Shown: positions 46,134 to 55,990 of the stretch, piece after piece
How positions within the stretch are numbered: the first letter of the stretch is position 1
Layout: the number at the start of each line of letters is the position of its first letter
Source: Plectosphaerella cucumerina
Lineage: Eukaryota; Ascomycota; Sordariomycetes; Glomerellales; Plectosphaerellaceae
NCBI GenBank assembly: GCA_020746995.1
Contig: JAGPXD010000004.1
Location: 744,001-808,000 of the forward strand
DNA: 64,000 nucleotides
Reading direction: 5' to 3'
Notes under the pieces: model-generated
Told to the model about the DNA's origin: nothing
Database searches by the model: none
Seen by the model: only the letters and a program-made list of their open reading frames with translations
Position numbers and translations under genes: made by a program

Positions 46134-49100
46134 ATGGCTCCGACCGAAACGATGGAAGACCTCGATGGGTTTTCCGATCGTACCGTCTCGACACCCGATC
46201 CAGACCTTGATCTCGACATCAAACCGGACCCCGAGATGGCGCCGCTTTCGCCACTCCGGCCGTTTCAGAAACGCAAGTTCGAGCCGATAACGGGCGAAAA
46301 GTACGTCTGGGACCTCGACTCGGATGACGGCAAGGATCTCCAGGCCCGCCTCAAGAAGAAGAACAAGAGGCCCAGGAAGAGCACTGGCAAGGGCAAGGGT
46401 AAAGGAAAGGAGAAGGATGTCAAGCGCGAGCCGTTGGACCCTCCGCAGCATGACTACGAGGTCGCCTGCGCCCCGGAATATCTCGTCGAGCGCCGGCTCA
46501 AGTTTGAGGAAAACCGCAGGGTGCTGGTCGAAGGCGGACTCATGTTGCCGCCGCAGTACCATGACTTTGTGTACGAGCTGCCCCGTTCCCGGCCCATCCT
46601 CGAACGTCCCCAGTTCCCCGAGAGCGCCTGCGTCAAGCCCTGCCGCGAGTACAAGGACATTGAGCTACAGTACTCGGCCGGCGTGATCCCGGCGCCCATC
46701 GCCCAGTACCTGCGCGACTACCAGGTCGAGGGCGTGCAGTTCCTCCACCGCCTGTTCGTCTACCAGAAGGGCGGCATCTTGGGGGATGACATGGGTTTGG
46801 GAAAGACAGTGCAGGTGGCGGCATTCCTGACCGCAGCGTTTGGGAAGACGGGCGACGAGCGCGATGACAAGCGCATGCGTTGGATGCGCATATACGGCTG
46901 CCGCTGGTACCCTCGCATCCTCATCGTATGCCCCGGCACCCTCATCGAGAACTGGAGGAACGAGCTGGCGCGCTGGGGCTTCTGGCACGTGCAGGTCTTC
47001 CACGGCGCCGACAAGCAGGACATGCTGGCCACGGCCCGCGCTGGCCGCGCTGAGATCCTCATCACCACGTACGGCACATACAAGAACCACGAGAGCGCCG
47101 TCAACATGGTCGAGTGGGACGCCGTCGTGGCCGACGAGTGCCACACCATCAAGAGCAGCACCGCCGAGATCACAAAGGCCATGGACAAGGTCAACGCCCT
47201 CTGCCGCATCGGCCTCACCGGCACCGCCATCCAGAACAACTACTCGGAGCTCTGGACCTTGCTCAACTGGACCAACCCGGGCCACTTCGGCACGGCCAGT
47301 GAGTGGGAATACACTATCGCTAAGCCCCTCAAGGTCGGCCAGTCGCACGATGCAACTCTGCTGCAGCTCAAGACGGCCCGCGTCACCGCTCGCAAGCTCG
47401 TCGAGAACCTGCTGCCCGACTTCTTCCTGCGCCGCATGAAATCCATCATCGCCCACCAGCTGCCCAAGAAGAGCGACCGCGTTGTCTTCTGTCCGCTGAC
47501 AGACCTGCAGCGTGACGCCTACAAGCGCTTCACCGAAACGCCCGAGGTTGAGCTCCTCCGCACGCTTACGGACCCGTGCGACTGCGGATCGGACAAGAAA
47601 AAGGGCTGGTGCTGTAACAAGAAGCTGCCAAACGGCCATTCGTGGATGTCCATCGTCTTTCCCTCCGTCATTGTCCTTCAGAAGCTGGCCAACCACCTCA
47701 CCATGCTCGTGCCGACAGAGGACGAGGACCCTCAAAAACACAAGCGCGAGCTCCACCGCCTTCAGGACTGCTGTCCCGACAACTGGGACTTTCTCTACAA
47801 GAACCGCCGCGCCATGGACGTGCTGGCGAACCCAGAGTTCTGCGGCAAGTGGAAGGTTCTGCGCAAGCTCCTCAAGTTCTGGCACGAAAACGGCGACAAG
47901 GTCCTCGTCTTCTCCCACAGCGTCCGTCTCCTGCGTATCCTGCAGACGCTCTTCCTCAAGACCTCGTACCATGTCACCTACCTCGACGGGTCCATGTCCT
48001 ACCCGGACCGCCAAAAGGCCGTCGACAACTTCAACTCGAGCCCCTCCGAGTTTGTGTTCCTCATCTCTACCCGTGCCGGCGGTGTCGGCCTCAACATCAC
48101 CGCCGCCAACAAGGTCGTCATCTTCGATCCCCACTGGAACCCAGCCCATGACCTGCAGGCCCAGGACCGCGCCTATCGCATGGGCCAGACGCGCGATGTC
48201 GACGTTTTCCGCCTCGTGTCCTCAGGAACGATTGAGGAGATTGTCTATGCGCGCCAGATTTACAAGCAGCAGCAGGCCAATATTGGGTACACGGCGTCCT
48301 CGGAGCGGCGTTACTTCAAAGGTGTACAGGAGGACGAGGGCCGCAAGGGCGAGATCTTCGGGCTTGAGAACCTCTTTACTTTCCGGGAGGACCAGCTTGT
48401 CATCCGTGACATCGTCAACAAGACCAACATTGCCGAAGCAAAAGCCGGCACGGGCATCGCCCTCGTGGGACTCGACATGGAGCAGGTCGCCGATGACGAG
48501 GAGCTGCGCTTCCTCAAGACCGAGGAGGGCGGGCTCTCGGACGATGGCGGCATGGCGCAGCTCGCCAAGCTCGTGACACGGAACGCGGATGATGGACATG
48601 GAAAGGGCAAAGCCAAGGCCGGAGAGCCATCCGACGCCCCGCGCCAGCCCAAGAGCGACGTCGTCCAAGCCATCCTCGCCTCCGCGGGCGTTGAGTACTC
48701 GCACGAAAACTCCGAGGTCATCGGGACCTCAAAAGTGGAGCAGAAGCTCTCCCGCGCCGCCGAGGCGGCCGACGCACCGGGCGAGACCTCGCTCTTTGAT
48801 GATGATATCACGGCCGAGCACACGGCCGCGTGTGCGCAGGGCGCGCCACGGCGGCTGGTGTATAACCCGCCGGGGGAGGTCATGAGGCGCCAGTTCTGTA
48901 GCATGGCAAGGGAGTTTGGGTTTGCGGATGCGACCAGCTTTGCGCTTGTTGTGGAGAGCTGGACGCAGGAGCAGAGGAGGAGTTGTTTGGAGAGATTTTA
49001 TAAGATTCGGGAGGGGAAGTTGTTGGCTGCTGAGACGGTGGAGGCGGAGATGGAGAGGCAGGCGAAGATGGAGGTGAAGGAGGTGAAGGGGGAGGTGAAG

Positions 49101-49229
49101 GCCGAGGTCAAGGGAGAGGTGAAGGTCGAGGTCAAGGGAGAGGTGAAGGCCGAGGTCAAGGTCTCCGCGACACCACCTGTGAAGGGGACGATCTACATCG
49201 ACGACACGGAGAGCGACGATGAGTTGTGA
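46134..49229 (+). CDS. Snf2-family DNA-dependent ATPase, ERCC6L2/Rad26-like
   Basis: An intronless gene for 1031 residues of the Rad26/ERCC6L2 branch of Snf2 ATPases, which act in DNA repair and chromatin. Nuclear signals KKKNKRPRK and a Lys/Gly run lie near 80-105. Helicase motifs: motif I DDMGLGKT (218-225), motif II DECH (334-337, where most relatives have DEAH), motif III LTGTAIQNN, then YLDGSMSYPDRQ, STRAGGVGLN and RAYRMGQTRDV (about 678-690). A small Cys-rich insert CDCGSDKKKGWCC sits between the lobes. After the helicase come EERYFKGVQ-like text (SSERRYFKGVQEDEG) and a conserved tail, then lysine/glutamate repeats. I chose ATG 46134 (GCCATGGCT) over 45984. The exact family assignment is by pattern and not by search. 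Confidence 0.88.
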   Translation: MAPTETMEDLDGFSDRTVSTPDPDLDLDIKPDPEMAPLSPLRPFQKRKFEPITGEKYVWDLDSDDGKDLQARLKKKNKRPRKSTGKGKGKGKEKDVKREPLDPPQHDYEVACAPEYLVERRLKFEENRRVLVEGGLMLPPQYHDFVYELPRSRPILERPQFPESACVKPCREYKDIELQYSAGVIPAPIAQYLRDYQVEGVQFLHRLFVYQKGGILGDDMGLGKTVQVAAFLTAAFGKTGDERDDKRMRWMRIYGCRWYPRILIVCPGTLIENWRNELARWGFWHVQVFHGADKQDMLATARAGRAEILITTYGTYKNHESAVNMVEWDAVVADECHTIKSSTAEITKAMDKVNALCRIGLTGTAIQNNYSELWTLLNWTNPGHFGTASEWEYTIAKPLKVGQSHDATLLQLKTARVTARKLVENLLPDFFLRRMKSIIAHQLPKKSDRVVFCPLTDLQRDAYKRFTETPEVELLRTLTDPCDCGSDKKKGWCCNKKLPNGHSWMSIVFPSVIVLQKLANHLTMLVPTEDEDPQKHKRELHRLQDCCPDNWDFLYKNRRAMDVLANPEFCGKWKVLRKLLKFWHENGDKVLVFSHSVRLLRILQTLFLKTSYHVTYLDGSMSYPDRQKAVDNFNSSPSEFVFLISTRAGGVGLNITAANKVVIFDPHWNPAHDLQAQDRAYRMGQTRDVDVFRLVSSGTIEEIVYARQIYKQQQANIGYTASSERRYFKGVQEDEGRKGEIFGLENLFTFREDQLVIRDIVNKTNIAEAKAGTGIALVGLDMEQVADDEELRFLKTEEGGLSDDGGMAQLAKLVTRNADDGHGKGKAKAGEPSDAPRQPKSDVVQAILASAGVEYSHENSEVIGTSKVEQKLSRAAEAADAPGETSLFDDDITAEHTAACAQGAPRRLVYNPPGEVMRRQFCSMAREFGFADATSFALVVESWTQEQRRSCLERFYKIREGKLLAAETVEAEMERQAKMEVKEVKGEVKAEVKGEVKVEVKGEVKAEVKVSATPPVKGTIYIDDTESDDEL
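49072..49162 (+). repeat. 24-bp coding repeat, Glu-Val-Lys-rich
   Basis: About four units near the 3' end of the Snf2 gene, alternating GAGGTGAAGG and GAGGTCAAGG, encode E-V-K-G-E-V-K-A/V type octads. They form a highly charged tail just before the last 20 residues. Confidence 0.85.
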
Positions 49230-49331
49230 TGGGCTTGGTTTGATTTTCAGGGAAGATACCAGGCGTTCAGGAGTTGAATACCAAGATATTCAGACCACAA
49301 CACTGCACCCCGATGCAGTGGTTGACTGCCG

Positions 49332-49389
49332 CTTCGAAGCGCAAAGGTAAGTTACTGAGGCAATAAAGATAATTGCTTCGAAGTGCAAA
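49332..49389. repeat. Direct repeat of 15 bp beside SINE-like copy B
   Basis: GCTTCGAAGCGCAAA at 49332-49346 recurs as GCTTCGAAGTGCAAA at 49375-49389, with one mismatch and a 43-bp period. The second copy touches the oligo-T end of SINE-like copy B. Confidence 0.7.
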
Positions 49390-49550
49390 AACACCCACTC
49401 CCGGACCTCACAGGGATCCGGGAGGGTAGAAAACAGGCCAGCTGTGGAAGCACATTTTACTCTGAGGGGGTTCGAACCCGTAGCCCTCCCGCCGACACTG
49501 GCGCTGCGATAACAACGAATTGTAACCGCTTCACCGCCCGGCGGGAGGGC
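49387..49550 (-). mobile_element. SINE-like tRNA-derived element, copy B
   Basis: Read on the minus strand: A-box-like GGTGAAGCGGTTA (about 49536-49524), B box GGTTCGAACCC (49479-49468), AGTAAAATG, TTTTCTACCC, a CCCGGA/TCCGGG hairpin and a final TTTTT (49391-49387). The last 55 bases align with copy A with only a few changes and one short gap, including the TTTTCTACCC start and GGGT-TTTTTG end. A perfect 12-bp inverted repeat (49483-49494 and 49539-49550, GCCCTCCCGCCG) frames the head, a feature copy A lacks. It lies 158 bp past the Snf2 stop codon, so it may fall in that gene's 3' UTR. Confidence 0.6.
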
Positions 49551-50144
49551 TGATGGAAGGAATGGGATGGGAGGGGGATATGAAGGAAGGTGCTGCTGGG
49601 GCAGGTGCAAGTGCGGCGGTGGGTGATGCCTTCGAAGACACCGGACTTCCGACCCTTCCTGCCAACTCACCCACTAGGTGTTTGCCTACCTGCCTAGTCA
49701 AGACAGAAACCTGAATGTTCAATTGTTGAATGCATGTCGGGTACCTGTAAGGCAGGTGCCTTGCACATGATGGACATCTACAGGCACCTTAGGGGGCAGG
49801 TACGAATCAGCCGGGGGAGGCAGGTACGAACCAACCTGAGGGAGGCAGGTACGACCCACCTCACGGAATACCTAGCCTTCCATATGGCGGCATCGACCGT
49901 CCGTTCACAAGGGCCTCAAACCCTCCCAAATACATCATCACTTGTTCCCCCAGTCAACTACACAACCTGCAACATACAATGCGACTCATCGCAACATCGT
50001 GACATCAAGACAAGCCGCGATATTCACTGTTCCCCGACACAAAAAGTACCACGCCCCTGAGCCAGGAGGTTTGTCTCCCTGAAGGTAACATGCCCCCATC
50101 ACCGCAAAGTGGGTGTGCAGCTTGTTGACGGGCACAGGCACATC
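49551..50144. other. Intergenic region with a 24-25-bp tandem repeat
   Basis: About 590 bp between SINE-like copy B and the next plus-strand gene. It contains the three-copy repeat listed next. Otherwise no gene or motif seen. Confidence 0.5.
49795..49865. repeat. Three-copy repeat with core GGCAGGTACGA
   Basis: The core starts at 49795, 49819 and 49844, giving periods of 24 and 25 bp, with similar flanks (CC.CCTGAGGGAG). Related AGGTACC-like words continue leftwards to about 49740. Confidence 0.75.
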
Positions 50145-51311
50145 ATGAGTTACCAGGAATCTCTCGACAAGGCGACGGGGGCGGCCCGGGTGCCGTCCGA
50201 GTTCCTGGATGAACAAGAGCAAGCAGCTCCGCCGTTGAACATCGACCAGTGCTGGCAGTGGCTCCAGGCGGTCGGTTTCCCGCAAGACGCAGCGACATGG
50301 CAGCGCATCAAGACCAAGTGGATTGCCTTCCTGTCGGCGACGAGCAAAGCCCCCGACAACGTGCTGGCTCCAGACAAGAAATTAATCCGGTTTGAGGACG
50401 ACACTGACAGCGAACGCTTCCGCAACGACCGCGATTTCCGGCTGAAGGTGCGGTGGGCCGTCACGGGCTCGCCGGACTGCGACAACGGCTCGTCCCTGAC
50501 CATCCTGGAAAGCAAGACAGAGCGCTGGCCGCATAGGGCCAGAGTGTTCCTCAACAAGCACGACCCCCTTCGGCACGGCGAGGCGCTGGAGACCCTGGCG
50601 CCCATCTGGGAGCTCGCGCGACGGCAGCGGGCCATGTCCATGTGGACGACCATGGTCAGCTTTGCGCAGTACTGCCACGGAGACAACGCGCTTGAGGGTC
50701 TGGGACTGAAGCTAGACGAGGAGGCCGAGGATGATCTGTTCGATATATCGCACGACCTTCTGAGATTCAGGCTTCGGCTCCGTCAAGCGGGGTCTGGCCT
50801 CACGGACACATGGCACTCGTTGCATAGGATGTTCTCGACGGCCATGCGACAACCGCAAGCGACGGCGCGCAACAACTTGATTCTCTGGTGGATGGGTATC
50901 CACGTCATGTCGGCCGCTCTCGGACCGGGACAGGACGACTACATCACGCGCGGACGGTTCCGGGAGAACCCCATCCCGATGGATCTGGACCTGCGTGGAA
51001 GGGCAGCGGCGATGACATACTACGCCAAAGTCATCACACTCGACGACGCGCTGCACGAGATGGCCGGCGCAGAGAATGTTCTAGTCAAGGAGATTCAAGA
51101 CGACTTGAACAGCCCGGACCTATCGTGGGTCGACGTGGAGGGTGGACGGCGGCCAGTCGCAGACAGCCATGCCGGTGCGTGCTCGGGCGAAGCATGGGCG
51201 GCCATGCTCAGGATTCTCGACGGTGCGGTGACGGATGTGTTTGCGAAGGAAAAGGGAACAGCTATGGCCAGGATTGTGGAGCTCGAGGGGCTGTGGGCGG
51301 GCCAAGAGTAA
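50145..51311 (+). CDS. Uncharacterised fungal protein, 388 residues
   Basis: An intronless frame with clear coding bias (mostly C- or G-ending codons). The start is ATG 50145. An upstream in-frame GTG at 50109 is unlikely to be used. The protein is mainly helical by composition, with Trp/Arg-rich patches (QCWQWLQAVGF, WQRIKTKWIAF, RNNLILWWMGIHVMSAALG). It has no signal peptide and at most one short apolar stretch (253-267). I recognise no domain or catalytic motif. The segment DDALHEMAGAENVLVKEIQDD looks like an amphipathic helix. It is convergent with the ArfGAP gene. Confidence 0.75.
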   Translation: MSYQESLDKATGAARVPSEFLDEQEQAAPPLNIDQCWQWLQAVGFPQDAATWQRIKTKWIAFLSATSKAPDNVLAPDKKLIRFEDDTDSERFRNDRDFRLKVRWAVTGSPDCDNGSSLTILESKTERWPHRARVFLNKHDPLRHGEALETLAPIWELARRQRAMSMWTTMVSFAQYCHGDNALEGLGLKLDEEAEDDLFDISHDLLRFRLRLRQAGSGLTDTWHSLHRMFSTAMRQPQATARNNLILWWMGIHVMSAALGPGQDDYITRGRFRENPIPMDLDLRGRAAAMTYYAKVITLDDALHEMAGAENVLVKEIQDDLNSPDLSWVDVEGGRRPVADSHAGACSGEAWAAMLRILDGAVTDVFAKEKGTAMARIVELEGLWAGQE

Positions 51312-51666
51312 CAAAGAGTATGGGGGGTCATCTCTGTGTAATGTTTGGACGGCATCCGCTGAGTGCCCGGGTTCGATCTGCAGGATCACGGTAACATAGC
51401 TAGAGGCGCGAGTTCGAGGCGACGGTCCCATGTACAGTGTTAGAGGGGCATCTCAACGTCGCCTTGGGGGGAATATTATAATCCTCGAAGAGGTCATTTT
51501 ATCTACAAAGAAAAACAAGAGACAAGAAAAGCTATGACAAGGTCGTCGTCGTATGTGCGCGCGGGGGCCAGGCCGGCCCCCAGCAGCGATGATATCTTAC
51601 ACCCCCCCTTCCCTCCTGCCCTTTCCCGCCCTTTCCCCCATAAATCATTCCCTCATCGCCCCGTCA
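51312..51666. other. Convergent spacer
   Basis: About 355 bp of 3' flanks. A GGTTCGATCTGCAGG word near 51369 resembles a Pol III B box but has no matching A box or stem. Nothing else seen. Confidence 0.5.
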
Positions 51667-54161
51667 TCACATGTGTCTCGAACTCAGACTTGCAAACGCG
51701 TCAGGGCTGTGCCGCCCATTTGTCCACCCCATGTCGTTGAAAGCCATGCTCTCCCTGCTGGCGTGGCTCTTTTGCTGCTGCTGCTGCTGTTGCGCCTGGG
51801 GCTGGGGCTGCTCCGCGGGTGCCTGGGTCGGGGCCCCGCCGCCGTTGAGCATAAAGGGGTTCTTGCTGCCCGACAGCAGCGGGGTCGAGGCACTGCGCTG
51901 CGGCTGCTGAGACTGCGCACCGATGGCCGGCTGCGCTGTCTGGTTCTGCGGGCTGCCTGGCTGCTGCTGAGGTTGCTCAGGGGCGAGAGCAGCGACGGGC
52001 GGGGCCTGACCGTACAGCGCCATGATGGATGCCTTGTCGGCGCGCGGGGGATGGTACTGCTGCTGCTGAGGCGCCTGCTGGGACTGGAACGGGTTGTGGC
52101 TCTGGTAGGCGGACTGTGGCTGGGTCTGCTGTGTGAGATATGGGTTCTGCGTCTGATACGGGCTCTGATTCTGGTAGGGATTCTGCGCCTGGTAGGAATT
52201 TTGGGCCTGAGGGGTGTTTTGCGTCTGGTAGGGGTTGAGGCTCTGCTGCTGCTGCGGCTGCTGCTGCTGCTGCATCGGCCACGTCTGCGTCTGGTGCAGC
52301 TGTTGCGCCGGCTGCTGCTGTTGCTGCTGCTGGGCGAAAAAGGGGTTGCCCGCTGACGGCGACAGCGGCTGGGGTGAGTTGTAAAAGTTGGTCTGCACCT
52401 GTTCCGAGATCTGGCCGAGCGGCGGCGACTGTATCCGGGTGGGCGAGCGGGCAAAGGGGTTGCTGGCACCCATGCCGCCGGGCGAGCCGGTCATCGTGTT
52501 GACGGCCAGGGGCTGCTGCGGCTGGGGCGACGCGAGGAAGGGGTTCATGCCGGTCTGCTGCGGCTGAAGGCCCTGCTGGGACGGCTGAGGGTAGGTCATA
52601 TTACTATTAAAGGTCATGGGCGCGTAATTTTGGGACATCTGCTGATGCTGTTGTTGTTGCTGCTGCTGCAGAAGCATCTGCTGCTGTTGCTGTTGCTGCA
52701 ATAGGTAGGCCTGCTGCTGATTCGCGCCGGGCTGCGTGCTCGGGATGCCGCCGGTGTGGTTCGGGAACAGAGGCTGCGGGGGCGCGAGGGAGAGGTTGTT
52801 GAAGGCCTGCGCAATGTCGTTCTGCTGCAGCGGCGAGCCGTAGGGGTTGTTGGAGACGGGACTTGGGTAGTATGGGTTCTTGTTTTGAAGGGTGCCGGTC
52901 GACTGGGCGGTCTGGGGCTGAGCCGGGGGCAGCAGGTCGAAGGGGTTGCTCGAGACGGTAGACGGAGTGTTGGGCTGCTCCTGCTGGAAGGTGGGGTGCT
53001 GCGGCAGCGGCGCCGTGTTGGGTGCGACGGGGGTGAGGGACCGTGAGGCGCGAAGAGGGTGTCGGGCGGCGGGAGCTGAGGTTGCGCTGAGGGTAGATCT
53101 GTCGCCCTCGCCCAGGCGGACGAGGGTCTCGATGGCGCGCTCGAGGCTGCCGTTGACGCCCTTGAGGACGGTGAGATTGCGGTGGACGTCGCCGAAGCCC
53201 ATGTCGCGCAGAGTGGTGAGCTTGCGCTCGGTGTCGTCGCCGGTGCTGTCGTACTGGACGCTGGCGCCAAAGACCTTAGAGGGCTTGTTGCGCAGGTGCT
53301 CGTCGGGCGAGGGGCTCCTCTGGGCGTGGCCCGAGTTGTGATGGAAGTCCTGGGGGCTCGCGGCGCTGCTGCGGGCGGCCTTGCGCGATCGGGAGCCGAG
53401 GGGCAGAATGGACGAGGCGGAGCGGAAGCTGAACTTGCTTGGTGTCTTTGGCGGCAGGGGCGGCGGGGTTCCCTCGTCGAGGGCGCGGGTGGTACGGTCC
53501 TTTGCGGGGGGCGTGGGCGAGGTGGTGTACTTTGCGCGGATGAAGCGCTCCATGGCGCCGTCGGCCTCGTCGGCGTCGACGGGTACGGGGGGCTTCTTGT
53601 TCTCGGGGTTGTAGATCTTATTCGAGGTGACGTTGCCGACCTTTTTCATGTTCTGCGGGGAGGAAGGGAGCGGTCAGTGACGGTAGGGCACACGGGGGTG
53701 CTGGTAGTGGCAGCGGCAGAGGCAGTGGCAGCGGCAAGGAGCGGGTGGGTGACATTGTGCCACGTCGGGAGGGAAGGGAAGGGACGGACCTCGACCTGCT
53801 CGTTGGACCATCCGTCCATGCTCAACGACTTGACTTTCGAGATGTGTGTGCCGAGCTTCCTGTGGATTGACGCGCAGCGCATGCAGAGGAAGACGCCGAG
53901 CTGGGAGACGGGTCAGCGAGTCGACGGTGACGGGGGAGGGGTTTGATGGGACGCACACTCCATGATGCCCAAGCTGTGGGAGGAAAAGTCAGCGATGTTC
54001 GAAGCGCGAGGAGGAAGAGGATGATCGCGCGGAGCGAGTAGGTGCGCACCTGGGTTGCGGGCGTGGCAGTCTGCGCAATAGTTGTTTCCGGGGAGGTGGA
54101 CGAGTTCCTGGAGGGCCTTCTCGTTGCGCGCCTGCTGACGCTTGCTCAGGGCGGACGCCAT
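51667..54161 (-). CDS. ArfGAP with UBA domain and Gln-rich tail (Age2/Gts1-like)
   Basis: A GTPase-activating protein for Arf GTPases in vesicle traffic. Exons are 54161-54050, 53973-53957, 53900-53790 and 53652-51667, for 741 residues. The zinc finger reads C29-x2-C32-x16-C49-x2-C52, with the arginine finger Arg57 (SIHRKLG) and the motif WSNEQVENMKKVGN. A 17-nt micro-exon (53957-53973, AWASWS) supplies the middle of the finger. A UBA-type segment follows at about 219-262 (LTTLRDMGFGDVHRNLTVLK...AIETLV). The C-terminal 400 residues are Gln-, Pro- and Asn-rich with NPF-like and QNPYQ repeats and several CAG-type runs. ArfGAP, UBA and a Gln-rich tail in this order match yeast Gts1 and fission-yeast Ucp3. 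The donor of intron 3 is the weaker GTCCGT. Confidence 0.93.
52040..52720 (-). repeat. CTG/CAG tracts and QNPYQ coding repeats in the ArfGAP tail
   Basis: Several CAG-type runs (for example about 52258-52275, 52310-52332, 52655-52705) and a stretch around 52120-52240 that encodes repeated N-P-Y-Q-x-Q-units. These are likely length-variable. Confidence 0.8.
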
Positions 54162-55990
54162 GGTGGCGGGCGGGGAGTCGGCGACGTCGCGTGACAATGG
54201 GCGCGGGCGGGTTGGGCGAGTGATTGTCGAGGGATTGTGAAGAGTTGTAGGAAGCAAAAGAAAAGGCCGCGACCGGGGTCGTGGTGTGCGAGTGTGTGGC
54301 TCGGCCGGCGGAGGGTGGTGGTCTGGCCGGGGAGGGCAACAGAGCAGGGGGCGGGGAGGCAGGGTCGACGATTGCAACGTCTGGAAGCACTCTCGCTATC
54401 CGAGAAGTCGCAGAGGACAAGCCACAGGGGTCGAAGGCGAGCGAGGGCGAATGCGAAGAGGAGTCGGGCCCGTAGAAGGAGCTGGGGCGGGCCGGGGCCG
54501 GGGAGCAAGCAGAGTCGATAGTGGCCGGGGCTCGATGGGTCTGTTGTGGCTCGAAGATTGATATTGGCCGGGGAGGAGTGGGATGGTACTCGTAGGGTCG
54601 TAGGGTAATACGAAGTTTCGAGGTACTTGTATCGGTGGAATCAATCGGGGGTCGAAGCCTAGGCGGAGGCGACGAGCTGGCGGAAGTTGTTGGACGGCAT
54701 GGCGGGGAGGATGAAGGAGGAGAGGAAGAGGTGATGCTAAAGGTGAAGGTGAAGGTGAGGGGAAAGACGTAGAGATTCTTGTTGGTGCATCCATTTTGGC
54801 GATGCATGACTCTCGCAGCGGGCGGAGGGGGAAGGCGCGTTCTGCACTGCTCCTGCCCCAGGGATTCTTAGCGATGGCCGCCTCCCCCGCCATTGGCACA
54901 CTGCGCCAAAGCCAAAAGGCCAGGATTGGCGGCAAAACGGGCAGGTGCCCGGTCGTGGCTGCCGCCGCCACTGGAATGTGCGGCGAAGGAACATGGAACA
55001 TGGAACACGCAGCGCCAGGTCTGGATGCCACACCTAAGCGGCCGGCCATCGGGCCAATAGCGCCGATGAGACTGGACTTGCCAGCAGACACCTGGACGGG
55101 AAGCATCGGGTAATTGGTCATGACATGACGACGCATGGGAGCTGCATCTGGCTTAGAGACGGGAAGGACTCAGTCAGGCACCTACGGCGGGTGGCTTCTC
55201 AATTCTTCAACCCGACAAAGAAGCATACTTCTCCCCCCTTCCGCCCATTGCGATGCTGAGGCGAGCACGAGTCGCGATGTCTTGCCCGTGAAAGGAGAAA
55301 AAAAGGGGGCGAACGCCGGCGTGTCCTCGGGGCGCACGGTGGCTGGGGCCGATGCTGGGGCTAGTGCCTCTATGGGGCTGGTACAGCGCTAGGGCCGCCC
55401 TGGGGCCCTGGACAGCACTCGCCACAGATGATGGCCAGGGGCTGATGGAGATGTTCTCCCTGCTAAGGAGGTGGAAATGGGCAGCATGAATAGTAAGGAG
55501 AGGAGTTGAGGAGCTTCAAGGGGTGGGCTTCTTAGGCGAACTTCTATCTTGGCGGTTCAGCTAGGAGAGACGGTATCAGGACATTCGAGAGTGTGGATGG
55601 ACCCTGACGCCGTGTACAAGTACAAGTACTTCGGTAGCGCGGACTAGCCACGCGATGACATGCCCGTGTGTCTCTGGTGCGAGCACAAGCAGATCGGACA
55701 ACAGAGGGACGGAAAACACTCCGGGGTGTGATCGACATTGATGCCATGCGGCAAGGGTATATGCTTCGTCCCGGAAACACTGCGTGTCAGGCGTGGGAGT
55801 GTGAAGCATCAACTCGCATCAGGGTTAGAGTTCGAACGGTTTGCGGGGACAGTATGGGGTACGTAGTCGACTTGGGATGGATGACTGGCAGCCGTAGACA
55901 CCTGGGTGCTCAGGAGCTGCCCAATATCAAACTCAAAACTCGACGTCTTCGCCTTCAAATCAACCTCCACCATTACTATCCCGACTATCA
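54162..55990. other. Intergenic region upstream of the ArfGAP gene
   Basis: About 1.8 kb. Overlapping frames on both strands at 54160-55140 are Pro/Ser-rich on one strand and Gly/Arg-rich on the other, a sign of composition and not coding. It should contain the ArfGAP promoter on the left and the 3' flank of the Cys-rich protein gene on the right. No gene seen. Confidence 0.5.

Noticed and set aside
46665..48149. 494-codon minus-strand frame over the Snf2 gene
   Set aside because: It is antisense to helicase motifs that are clearly coding on the plus strand.
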